Of a DNA stretch of 64,000 bases, positions 21,650 through 31,793 are shown piece by piece (position 1 is the first letter of the stretch; every line of letters starts with the position of its first letter). A program made the translations under genes and the position numbers. The DNA lies in the NCBI GenBank assembly GCA_950295325.1, contig OX485803.1, positions 11,100,001 through 11,164,000 of the forward strand, given 5' to 3'. This DNA comes from Polytrichum commune. Lineage: Eukaryota; Streptophyta; Polytrichopsida; Polytrichales; Polytrichaceae. The notes under the pieces were generated by a model, which was not told where the DNA came from, did not search any database, and saw nothing but the letters and a program-made list of their open reading frames with translations.

Positions 21650-23415
21650 GATAAAGATTCACTAGCCCAACCACATTGCAACCTTGGATATAGCTAGCGA
21701 TAACCATGCGGACATCGACACCGATAATTCCTGGAAATTGGGCCCAAGTTTGATAGACAAAGGTACTCGCATGGAGCTCAGACAAGACGGTAGGGGCTTA
21801 TTTTGAGCGATCTTAATTAATCCTTCTGGTGTCTAACCAGAGAGGCCGAGTCTGTAAGCCATTTGATTTCACTTCATTCTTGACCCTGTCCGAGTTCTCT
21901 GCACATGAACATAACACATTTTTAGAAGGCAGGAATGACAATTCACTGCACAGGTATACGAAGAACTGATTTGGTGATCCCATTTTGGACAGTGTGTTGT
22001 AAATTTACTTCAGCATTTGATCTAAGTCGCAAGAAAACAGTCTGGTATACGGATACTTAGAGCTTAGAGAACTTCGAGTGGCTATTGTGGAAGAAAAATG
22101 GATGTCTCACCAACATAGAAGTTCGTACCGAATATGTGCTCACATGAGAGCAAGCGACAGATATTCTTGAAATTGGGCCTTGCTCTGGTTTCTGTGGCCC
22201 AGCAATTTTCGAAGCGGGCATGATGGTGCTTCTCTCAAATCCTCTTCAGAGAGTCCTCAGCACAAAGTCAAACGCCTAGGGTTTCCAAGAGCAAACAGTT
22301 TGATTCCAGAGGGTCCTCACATGTCTGCTTGATGCTGTATTTCTCAAGAACAGCATTTGCTTCTTTTCGAATGAACTTCTTGATAGCTCTTCTATCCTGT
22401 GGTCTCTCCCAACAGAGATTGGTGGGGAAGGGGTTTACCGCACACCGTGGGGATCCAAAGTTGTAGTCGTCTGGATGACCTCCAACATAATGAGCAGCCA
22501 CATCAAACGACATCGCCGCATCTGCCCTCGATTTGTAAGAGCCCAGCTCTATCTTCTCTTCACTATTCCACTGTGGTGGTGTCACTTCCGCAACATACAA
22601 ACCCTGGGTGACATTGAAGTGGAAGCCTTTCCATGCGGCCGGGGTTTGGGAGCTTTCCCCTTCACGAGGCTTGAGTGGGCAGAAAGGAAGTCTACACTTC
22701 CTCCAGTGCTTCAATCTTGCCTCGAAGATTTTGTTATGAGAGGGGATCAGTGGAGACCAGGTTAGGTCTACAACATCTCTGCTACTGGCCGCTTTGACCT
22801 TCTTAAGACATGGCTCCTTAGAATCCGATGTTGGACGATTCGATATTGTTGAATGGTAGGGTGCTGGTGGAGGTTTACTAAAAAATTTAGACTCTGACAT
22901 ATTTTGTCCAAGATTGAAGAGTCTGTCTCTGTCTCTGCCACCTCCGCCTGATGATAGTGCAGATAAAAAATCCGATGCTCCTTGGGATGAAGAAAAGTCG
23001 GGGCGCATCCGCCCGCATACTGGACATGGTTCCGATTTACAAATGTGGCGAGGCTCTGGCATGTTGATGAGTAGTACTAGATCCAAAACTACAAAATTCG
23101 CTTTGTCGATCCAAAAAACAATTTTATGAATGCTTTTTACCTCAATTTTGTAATGTCCAGAGGGATGGTCGCTAAAACATATTTTTGTGTAGATCAGTCC
23201 TGGAGTTTAGGAGGCGATTCTTTGTTGAAATGATCGTTTGGTGTCCCCTCAGTTTCAAGCAAAGATCAATTGTCTTCGGACGTCAATCGCAATCCACCGA
23301 GACTCTGTACTGGATTGCGCTCCATAGCGTGCTCCTGAAAAATGGTGACGAGAGGCAGATTGACCTCAACCACAAAGGGTCGTCAAAATTTGAATTACGG
23401 GTAATTGGGTGATCT
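21650..23415 (-). repeat. Segmental duplication of the AP2 locus, intact copy
   Basis: Direct-orientation partner of 17100-18395, containing the full AP2-like coding frame. Similarity extends about 0.6 kb beyond the stop codon and about 0.35 kb upstream of the start, so the promoter-proximal region was duplicated too. Confidence 0.8.
22268..23062 (-). CDS. Divergent AP2-domain protein, 264 residues
   Basis: The start is the ATG at 23062-23060; the frame is open eight codons further upstream but without another ATG. Residues 144-202 match an AP2 domain: WKGF, then YVAEV, then IELGSYKSRADAAMSFDVAA (171-190), ending in DDYNF. This follows the family pattern of a WVAEI strand, LGxF/Y turn, the AAxAxDxAA helix and a closing NF. 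It departs from classical ERF/DREB proteins in the first strand (GFHFN in place of GVRxR), so DNA specificity is not predictable. A Cys cluster CKSEPCPVCGRM (8-19) could bind metal. A KKVK patch (87-90) could serve nuclear import. No intron is needed. A degraded duplicate lacking the AP2 domain lies 4-5 kb to the left. Role as a transcription factor is inferred. Confidence 0.75.
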   Translation of the reverse strand: MPEPRHICKSEPCPVCGRMRPDFSSSQGASDFLSALSSGGGGRDRDRLFNLGQNMSESKFFSKPPPAPYHSTISNRPTSDSKEPCLKKVKAASSRDVVDLTWSPLIPSHNKIFEARLKHWRKCRLPFCPLKPREGESSQTPAAWKGFHFNVTQGLYVAEVTPPQWNSEEKIELGSYKSRADAAMSFDVAAHYVGGHPDDYNFGSPRCAVNPFPTNLCWERPQDRRAIKKFIRKEANAVLEKYSIKQTCEDPLESNCLLLETLGV

Positions 23416-24772
23416 AAGTAAGACTAATGAACAAAGTGAATTGGACACGAAGAAGCAGAGGTTGAAAGTCGAAAGCATTATTTTGGTAGTTACAAATATT
23501 ATAAGAGCACTGCAAACCAAGGTTTAATTACCCCGCCACGAATTTCAGTAAGATCTAATGGACAAGAGTATAGCAGCGTTGTAATTTTTGTTGTCCACTC
23601 CGGAGTGTTTTACACGCAAGGAATATATCCAAACGGAAAAACTTTTGTGATTCCACTTTCGGCGTTTCTAAAAACTGTACATGAAGCAGAGAAATTATGG
23701 AATCGCACAGTGCTCTCTAATCACTTTGGCATAACTCTAATTAACCAGCTCTAGAGATTCTAAGGAGTTCTTCAGACCTAGGTTGGGCTCGACCCTCAGA
23801 GTGCTGAAATTTGTCGGGGTTCACGATAATTCCTAGTCCTTGACTTTTAGGGTTCACGATAAATTCGAGCTAGTGTTGCTCGTACCCTGAAGACGATTAC
23901 TCTGCACAAAGACTTCTCACATGTTCTTCAATTGCTCGTCTCTCGACAGTGCAAAAGCTTAAGAGTTCCTCTCGGGGGTGCTAACAACACAAAGGAGAAT
24001 CTGTTAAAAGAACTCACAGCACCCCGAATCAGCTGTTCGCCGGGTCCGCAAAACGCATCAAAAAACCATTTAATTCATGCCTCCAGCATACTCTCTAGTG
24101 CTGGCTTCACGTTACAGATCAGTTGCAGGACATCGAACTCTAATCAAACCTCTCGTACGACGCAGACAGCCGCATCCTCTCGTGTGCAATTGTCCAATAT
24201 CCGCCAGGTCGACCGGTTTGCATCTACATATATATTCCTTGCGTGTACAGACGCCGCTCCTCGTTCCCTTTCATTGCGCCGAATGTTCTTCCAGCTACAG
24301 TGGTAACTTCGGAGAGGGCATTTAATTACAAGAAAAAATTCTTGAATTTTATTATCCAGTCTTCTAGGTAAGTTCGCCTTCCAATTATTCAGTGGTCACG
24401 AAATGGTTTCAAAACTATGTAGCACTAATATCATGCATTCTGCAACCACTTTGAAATAAGCCATGCACATCGAACAGTTACAATTGCATTATGTGTGGCC
24501 TATGTGTTGTGGGTGGAATTTCCCAGTTTTCAGACCATTTCCAGAAGCTGAAGTTATGGATGGCAATTCTGACATGGAGTGCAAAGATCGAAGCTTTATT
24601 AGACTGACGTCCATCCAGTTTCCTTGCAACTCACCATGACTCGAAATCCACAACAAAACTATCAAGATCCGAGTCACACACATGCAGACAGGATGACCAA
24701 GCTTCTGTCGCAGCAGGATGGGAATCTAGTCACAGAATCATGTGATAAGGTTCACACTCTAGATATATATAA
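23416..24772. other. Upstream region of the AP2-like gene; otherwise unassigned
   Basis: The part nearest the gene should include its distal promoter. 23930-24310 is GC-richer and carries a long plus-strand frame without an early ATG and without recognisable similarity. CATATATATT at about 24227-24236 is TATA-like, so an unannotated plus-strand promoter is possible but unsupported. Confidence 0.3.
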
Positions 24773-25101
24773 GGGCCGGTTTACACTACGGTGGAGAAGT
24801 CCACCGGTCAAGAAAAAAGGGCGTTTCTCAATTGTGATTGGTTGAAAATGCAACTCTTGACCGGTGGGTGTTTACACTAGGTGAAGAAAACAATGGTGGT
24901 GAACTTTTCTCATGGATGATAAAATGACATGGCCGCCTACATGGCGGCACTTTTTGGAGTTGGGCTTCTCCGGAGGAGGAGTTTCTTGTCCGGCCTCAAG
25001 AGGCCGAAGAAGCCCAACTCAATAAAAATTTAATTTTCAAAAACTGATCTGGACCGTAGATTTCAGATCTGGTTTTTTTCAAAACCTAAGGTGTTGGCAA
25101 G

Positions 25102-25103
<2 letters not shown>

Positions 25104-25141
<38 letters not shown>
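25104..25141. repeat. (CT)n microsatellite
   Basis: About 19 uninterrupted CT units inside Harbinger-like element 1, shortly before its internal ATG at 25191; in that position it would be a pyrimidine-rich leader. Confidence 0.95.
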
Positions 25142-25144
<3 letters not shown>

Positions 25145-25190
25145 TATAGTAGCTCCTTAGCGATTTTTTTTTGTGCAATTTTTTTTCGCA

Positions 25191-25440
25191 ATGGCTGGTT
25201 ACTCATAATTTCAGTTTGGTAGTAGCCAAGATGAGGATGACCTCATTGGTAGTGAGAATTGTTTTGAGCCCTCAAGGCAATTTCCAGGAAGTGCTTTTAG
25301 GGCTTATGTTCAACACCCTACTCCACATGATGATTTTTTGTATCGCCATAGTTGAAACGATAAAATACTTCAAAACCATAAAGATCATAAGAGAGCACAA
25401 AATCTCTCTTCTTCGATTATCCATGATTGAAGATCAAAGA
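25191..25440 (+). pseudogene. Broken 5' part of a Harbinger-associated protein
   Basis: The ATG at 25191 starts MAGYS followed at once by TAA. The same frame then reads on with a plausible acidic segment (SSQDEDDLIGSENCFEPSR) to a TGA near 25353, and sporadically beyond. Position after a pyrimidine-rich leader inside the element suggests the element's accessory ORF. No conserved domain survives, so the assignment depends on context and on the similar arrangement in element 2 (30823-31793). Confidence 0.4.
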
Positions 25441-25961
25441 TAAGAAGAGAGAAATTGATGAGGATGATTAAGAGGAGAGCATGTCTTAAATAATACCAAA
25501 GAGTAGTGCTTTGTCCAATGTGTATGGGTTTTTCCCTCTTCATTCTTAAACACCCAAGGAGACATTTATTTCCTACATGGGCCAAACTTGACAATTGGCA
25601 ATTTGGCAATTTTCATTATCTTTTGAATAAAATTGAACATTATATTACACAATTCTTATGAACACAATTCTTGTTGAAATCTTTTGATACAATGTGAATG
25701 TAGAGAATTATGGTTTTTTATCACAAAAATTCTTCACCATTAGGTGAACTTCTCTTCACCGGTGGACTTCTCCGGTGGACTTCTCCGCTAAACTTCTCCT
25801 CTAGGTGTTTAGACTTCAACCGGTCAAGACTCCTTAAGAAATATTCTATTGCCTTTAATTCTTCTCCGGCACATCCACCATTTGCCTCATATAACCATGT
25901 CTTGGCCAAGCATTCTTGACCGACCGGAGGCCTTCTCCACTGTAGTGTAAACCGGCCCTAA

Positions 25962-27015
25962 GATGGTATGTGTATGTGCCTGAAATTAACACTTTCAGCA
26001 ATTCTCATGCTCACGCTGAAATTTCAGCCATTTGCAAATACATAAGTAGGCCAATGCAATTTTGATGTTTGTGACATAACATTATTCAATGGTCATTCCA
26101 AGTTGGGTGGGGCCGGGATAAGTTAGATAGTATTTCGAATTATATCTTGCTTATTCACTCTTACCAGCAAATGCAATCTAATAAACCCAGGTGAAGCACT
26201 TTCACTAGTATTATTAGAATGGAACGGATGATAATAGTTGAATAATGTCACGGAACTTCTGACATCGTTTGATCATCTAAGTTATACCATAGGAATTATG
26301 AGTTAGTTAAGAGTACAGACCTGTGAACGGGGAGAACCGGTGGTTAGAGTAGACAAACCTACTTCCGTCAACTTCAGCAATTTTGCACATGTGTAATACA
26401 TGTGTGAAATTGGGGTGATTTTTCACAAGTTTGGAAATTGCTATCACAACGTTTAACAAAAAAAAATCACAATTTACTCTCAAGTTTTGGAATAAGTGTA
26501 GATTTTCAAAGGCAAGATTCTCCCCCAACCCATACTCATAACACAGGTTGATTTATTTCAATAAGTAGGAGATGAAAACTTGAGTATAATTAGTGTCCTT
26601 TTGGGTTTTAGGGGAACATAACCTTGAGATACTTGAGCATCTATTCCATGTGAATTACTAAAGCTAAAGATATTCAATATTATAATCCTAGAAGTAAATA
26701 CCCATAATATTCAAAATAGAGGTGTGTTTGGTAACAAGCAATGCAAAATTTACTTGGAAGATGATATTTCTCCTCACTCTTAGGAATTAAGGCTTCTACT
26801 TGCTCAATTTCTAAGGGGTGTATTACTCGTAATAATATAGGTTATGAAATCCTAAAGACACATTATTGGGCTAAATTGTAAAGGTCTAAGTAATTGGCCG
26901 ATCCATTTAAGATTATGGAAATAAGAACTAGTCAATGGCTTATGAGCTAACCTAATCTCTTAAATCATGAGATTGTATAAATTGGTCAGTAGCGGGTTAC
27001 ATCTTCTAAGGCTGG
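25962..27015. other. Unassigned AT-rich DNA
   Basis: No gene, terminal repeat or tandem array was recognised. The LINE at 28261 may originally have continued into the right end of this stretch, but I cannot read RT motifs here. Confidence 0.35.
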
Positions 27016-28260
27016 TGTGAGGCCAAACCCACCACCCTTAAGCGTCTTAGTCCGGATGATGGTTTTGAGAATCACATGTATCCTATAGAATTGAAATGGT
27101 TTGAAATGCAACTTTCATGTCCAAAGGCATCCATTTCATTTTTAAATCACAATGCTTTATTAATGCTAGTCTCTTGGTTTGTGGTGGAATTGGCTTTCTC
27201 AAGAGTCCATCCCGCCGCCTTGGCCACACATGCCCTTAAAGACATCCCCCTTGTACCCTTTGGCCTAACCTCCTTTGTCTTGCCATCGCAGAGGTCCTCC
27301 ACCTTCTCCATTGATTGTGCACGTGATTTAATTCAACCAAAAGAGTGCAAGTGTTAAAAAACGCTTGCCTCAATGGTCAATCACCAATACATTCAAAAGT
27401 CACACATACCCCTACCTAGCCTAATGAATCCAACACTTACCTAAGAGCTAAGATAGTCTAAAATAATCTAATATGGTCTAGATTAGTTTTGGCGAGGCAA
27501 CTAAAGTTGCTAGGCTTTGATTGGTTAATTGCAGTCCCGCAAGAGCTTAGCCCAGGTTGCTCCAGTGTTGGCTTCGGTCCAGCAAGGCTTGGCCAGGTTG
27601 CTCCAGTGTTGGCTTCGGTCAGCAGAGCTTAGTTATGGAGCTGCCCTTTAATAAGGCAACCTTAGGTGCTAATCAAACATCACACTAACTCCCTTTTTCT
27701 TGTACTTTGGCTAAATGAACTAACTTACCCTGCTAATGAACTAATCTAACACACAACTACTCTAAGAGCTACTTAATCCACACACCTTGTCTCAAGCTCT
27801 AAGAGCTCACCCCCTTGAGAGATAATGAGAGAGAGAGCAAAAATGAGAGAGGGAAGCCTTAAGTAGCCAAGAGGGAGAGAGGGAGAGTGAGGTAAGGATA
27901 GGGTGAGGGAATTAGCACCTCCAATCACAACCCCTTAATCCTTTCCTCCTAAGTAGGGACTCCTCCCATCCACAAGGCCATTCCCTTCCTAAACTAACAA
28001 GGTGGATCCTAATGTGGGCATTTAATCCGCAGAGCTCACCTTGCCTCACCCTGCTCCACACTCACCTAGTCAAGGCTTTCCCTTATTGAACTTAAACCTT
28101 AAAACAATCACACAACACCACCTAATGTCTAAACTTAAATCCACACCACACTTCACTCTTTTTATATTTTTGTGAACAATCATAACACTTCAAAGTCTAA
28201 CTAAAATTGGTTTCAAAGAGTTAATCGATCACCACATGTGAGCACCATTTTGGGCTCACA
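27016..28260 (-). mobile_element. Solo LTR (1245 bp) of the gypsy family, with 5-bp target duplication
   Basis: Starts TGTGAGGCCAAACCCACC and ends CATTTTGGGCTCACA, so the tips are the inverted hexamers TGTGAG/CTCACA. It is flanked by GCTGG at 27011-27015 and again at 28261-28265. The ends match LTRs at 52479-53458 (reversed), 56003-57396 and 62814 onward. No internal region is attached, so it is a solo LTR left by recombination. It carries its own two-copy tandem repeat near 27540-27630. Strand is given relative to the gypsy coding strand. Confidence 0.9.
27540..27635. repeat. Two-copy tandem repeat inside the solo LTR
   Basis: A unit of about 56 bp containing CCAGGTTGCTCCAGTGTTGG and CTTCGGTC occurs twice. 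It lies at the same relative position as different minisatellites in the other LTR copies. Confidence 0.8.
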
Positions 28261-29970
28261 GCTGGGGAAACCTACACGACCGAAAGGTGACCTCCACATC
28301 CTCTTGCCCCTTATCTTGTCCTTATCATTGGGGAGGTCCTTACACATATCATTAAGAAAGTTTTGGCAATGGGAAAATTGAAGGGGGATCATTCTCCCAT
28401 ATGACAAGAAACAACAAACTATCTCTCAATGTGCAAGTGATTCGTCATTCATGGTTAGTAGGGAAGACAATATAAAAAATGAACCAGTGTGTCTTCTCAA
28501 AGTGTTTAGTGAGGCATTAAGGATGGACATTAATTGGGAAAAGTCATGTGCATATTGGTTTAATAAATATACGCACAAACTAGTATGGCTCACCATATAC
28601 AACTGGAAATGGGTGAAAATAAGGGACCCCTCTAAATCACTTGGCACACCTTTTAGCTTGAATTTTAATATCCTTAACATTGACCAATTTCTTTATACTA
28701 AAATTTTCAAGAAATTGGACTACTTGAGTACCATGAACCTTTCCATGTTCTTCCATTGCAACCATGCTCTTCTTTCTACCCTTTGGTTTTTTCATAATGT
28801 GTTGGGGGCCTTAAACAAGATTCTTCAAAAAATAAAAGGTGAGAAGTGCAACTACCATTGGTATGGAAAGAAACAACTTGCACCAAGGTCAATCGGAAGG
28901 ATTGTTGCATGAAGAAGAAATACAGTGGTTTTAGGTTGGTAGACCCAAAGGCGCCCAAAACAACCTCTTTTGTGAATGGGTCATCAAGCTATGGAGCTAG
29001 GTGAGTCCAACCTTCAACTTGTGTTTATATTTAGATTGAAAAGGTTTAATCCACAAAGAGGTATTGAACTTGGGGTTAGCCTAGGTAGGTTCACTAGCAA
29101 GCAACACCAAGGATTCTCTAGATCCAACGTTTGGGGACACGTCAATAAAGCATGAAAATTATGATTGAAGCCAACTACCAACTCCCCCCCTTGCACTCTT
29201 TTTGAACTTCTCAATTCAAACCTCTGATGGTCAACATGCCTTGAACTTCTTGATAGCATGTTCTTTTATGATAGGCCACATGAACCCTACTGTAAATGGA
29301 TTCAATGTGAGGATGATATTTGGGACAACAATAACTACATTTTTCTCTCATGGGACAAAACATTGGTTAAGTTTAACCTTCTTCCAATTGAAGATTTTGG
29401 ATCATGTTTACTACCAAAATCATCAACCAAATGGCGGTATTTAATGGAAGATGACATGGATGTTACACTCCCCAAACAATAGAGTGGCCTCTACATAGAT
29501 GGGGCTAGTGACACGGAGTTTATTCTACCATGCTTGGCTCATCACTCCATGCATGCATCAACAACACCTCAGTGCTCACCGTGCCTCTCTTTGTTAAATG
29601 CTTTCATGGTTGGTGCGTGTTCCCATTGTCACATCAAATGGGAAGCCCCCAACGGGGATTTTGTTAATTCATTTCATGAGGTTAAAATCATTCAGACCAC
29701 TAGAGGCCAAAAGAAACAAGAAATCACCTTCTCTATAACAAAAACACCACTCTGCGATGGGACCGTTGGCATTGGGTTGAAGGGTTTCGTTTTGTTAACT
29801 ACACCACAAATTTTGGGAGGGACTATGTCATCAACAAGATTCTTGAGACGACACATGAGGCATATAAATGGCAAGGCTACCTTCCAGGGAAATACAAGTA
29901 GTATTGGTCACATGTTTGGGATCCTCTATGATCTTATAAGGAAACAACCTTCATGTGGTTTGTAGTTTAG
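28261..29970 (+). pseudogene. LINE (non-LTR retrotransposon) reverse transcriptase, 3' half, broken
   Basis: From the edge of the solo LTR the plus strand encodes PHPLAPYLVLIIGEVL (the conserved 'PLAPYLF' region of LINE RT), then QTISQCASDSSFM where a Y/F-A-D-D catalytic motif is expected. MDINWEKSCAYWFNKYT and SLGTPF follow, then downstream ORF2 sequence (CEDDIWDNNN, FLSWDK, KWRYLMEDDMD, KWEAPNGDFVNSFHEVK). The segment needs several frame changes and has in-frame stops, and the first catalytic Asp is replaced by Ser. The longest intact pieces are 28451-28912, 29202-29444 and 29534-29965. It ends near 29970 around a VWDPL-like motif, before any poly(A) tail. Upstream RT and endonuclease are not found, perhaps displaced by the LTR insertion or truncated. 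Confidence 0.75.
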
Positions 29971-30822
29971 ATTTTAGATAAGACAAAAACCCCAAAAAAA
30001 CAATCAAGAAAGACTTAAAAGGTGATTCTTGTATCTTCTAGATGTCTTAGATAAGTTTAATCAAGACAATTACAAGTTTATTTTAGATGGTTTAGAATTT
30101 AGGCTAGTAATTCATTAATTTACACAAACAAAGGGTGTGAGAAATCCCTTGAATTTAATACATGCATACACCTCACTTTATTTATCCGGTCAATAGTCTG
30201 GTAGTGGGTTCACTTTAATTGGACCTTGTGCAATGCTCAATCATAGGCACAACCATCGACAATAGTCTTGCATAAAGTATCTCATTTTAGTTTTTTTTTA
30301 CCAAAACCAAAGGCACTTTGATATGGTCAATTGTCTCATATTAATTCCTCCATTTTAGTGTAACTTGAAATGCCAGTACAATTCTCACCCATAGGTGACA
30401 ATACTCTTTGATCAATCATTTTTACTATGAGGCCATTATAATAGTATTTTGTTGATGTCTAGCCACTTAGTCCACACATGTTCTTATGGAGTTTACCGAG
30501 GATCTACACAAATTGATGAGCTGCTCATTACTTCATAAGGGGGAATCCATTTTCTATCATCGCTCAATCATTCCAGAGTCTTATTCAATATTTTCTACTT
30601 GATTCAATTCTCCAACATATCAACATTCCCTTCTACTCATAAGTATCTTCCAACTTCATGATCATCCTTAGTCATGATTCGTGATTAATCTTAATCCCTC
30701 ATAATATTAATGAGAAGATTGTCCTGCCATTATAACCACTCATAATCAAAAGGTTTTCAACCCGCTTCTCACATAGTATAATTGCATGACTTGAATGTAC
30801 AAGTGGTTTCTACAACTACTAA
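29971..30822. other. Unassigned AT-rich DNA
   Basis: I see no genes or clear repeats. The boundary with the LINE is not marked by a poly(A) run. Confidence 0.35.
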
Positions 30823-31793
30823 GGGGCGGTTTACACCATAGACCATGAACTCGTCCCACGGCCATCCGAAGCTTGTGATTGGATGTTGAACTCGTCCCGG
30901 GAGCAGTTCGGTTAACACCACGCAAAAAATGTCAGAGAGCCCATACATATTGAGGTTCCCAAAAAACAATATTTAAGCCCTATTCTATCCACTGACATGG
31001 TCCAACGGCTTTTCCGTTGGGAGGGGCAAAAAAGGTGGTCTGGAAAAAAAATGTCAGGGGCCCATGGCAGAAAAATGCCAAAAAAATTTATTTTATTTTA
31101 AATTATTTGCCTCGTAGAAGCCGCTACAGGTTAATGTTAAAATAGACTAACGGTTCAATTTCAGGGCACATTGAAAAGGCCGTTTTAGGAAGGGTTTGTC
31201 ATTTCTCTTTGTTGCAGCATAGTTATGATAGAGTGACAGTTTTTTTCGCATAAATGGAAGGATACTTTGTTGATGAGGAAACACGTAGAGAGTCACAAGG
31301 AGAGTGGTCACAAAATTTAGAGTGGATGCAACGAGTGTCAATTCCAAATTTCAGAGAGAATCAAAATTCGATTTCCCAATTGTTGCAAAGTCCGAATTTG
31401 CTCCACAGTCTTTTAGTGCATTTCATCCTCCTCCACTTCTGTCAATGACAAATTACAGCCAAAGAGGACAATTAGATAGTCATCATTCATATGTTAGAGC
31501 AGAAATGTTTGAAGAAAAAGAAGAAACCGAAGGAGCAGCGAAGAGCCAACTAACATGAAGAAAGAGGAGGCGTGTCACAAAAGAAACAACGAAGAAAATG
31601 AAGAAAGGCGACAAGAAAAACACGATTGAAATTGGCGAATCGGAAGATAAAGAAGAAGATATAACCATAATCAAATGGAAGAATTTCGAAATGCATCATC
31701 TGATAGCAATTTGTGGGGAGATGGACGAAGAATTCACAAAAATAGCAAACAAGCAAGGTAATTTTTTTTGTAATTTTGTAATTTTTTTGTAAT
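30823..31793 (+). mobile_element. PIF/Harbinger-like element 2, right end missing
   Basis: The left end after TAA (30820-30822) reads GGGGCGGTTTACACCATAG, close to the termini of element 1. About 60 bp on comes GTGATTGGATGTTGAACTCG and an internal GTTAACACC, the same arrangement as element 1 (GTGATTGGTTGAAAATGCAACT, GTTTACAC). A protein-coding remnant follows (31254-31755). No inverted partner for the left end is found downstream, so the right part is lost. Confidence 0.55.
31254..31760 (+). pseudogene. Harbinger ORF1-like trihelix/Myb-type protein, first exon, broken
   Basis: The ATG at 31254 opens MEGYFVDEETRR. After a frame change before about 31330, the same gene seems to continue in the frame of 31304-31755. 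That frame has one TGA (31556-31558) and then a basic run (RKRRRVTKETTKKMKKGDKK) and WKNFEMHHLIAICGEMDEEF. The latter resembles the trihelix/Myb-like domain of Harbinger ORF1 proteins (W, then LI, then GEMDEEF). The segment ends AAGCAAG|GTAATT, which looks like a splice donor; the next exon is absent because the element is truncated. It would have bound DNA and helped the transposase; it is dead now. Confidence 0.5.

Larger units (their letters stand above)
24773..25958. mobile_element. PIF/Harbinger-like element 1, 1186 bp, complete ends
   Basis: The left end reads GGGCCGGTTTACACTACGG. The right end, reverse complemented from 25958, reads GGGCCGGTTTACACTACAG, and similarity continues through GTGGAGAAG and a CCGGTC-AAG segment. 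Both sides are flanked by TAA (24770-24772 and 25959-25961), the 3-bp TWA target duplication characteristic of PIF/Harbinger. Inside are further GTTTACAC and CTTCTCC motifs near each end, a CT microsatellite, and a broken open frame starting at 25191. No DDE transposase is visible, so it is non-autonomous. Confidence 0.8.

Noticed and set aside
23932-24306. 124-codon plus-strand frame
   Set aside because: It starts with TTG, lacks an early ATG and matches nothing I know.
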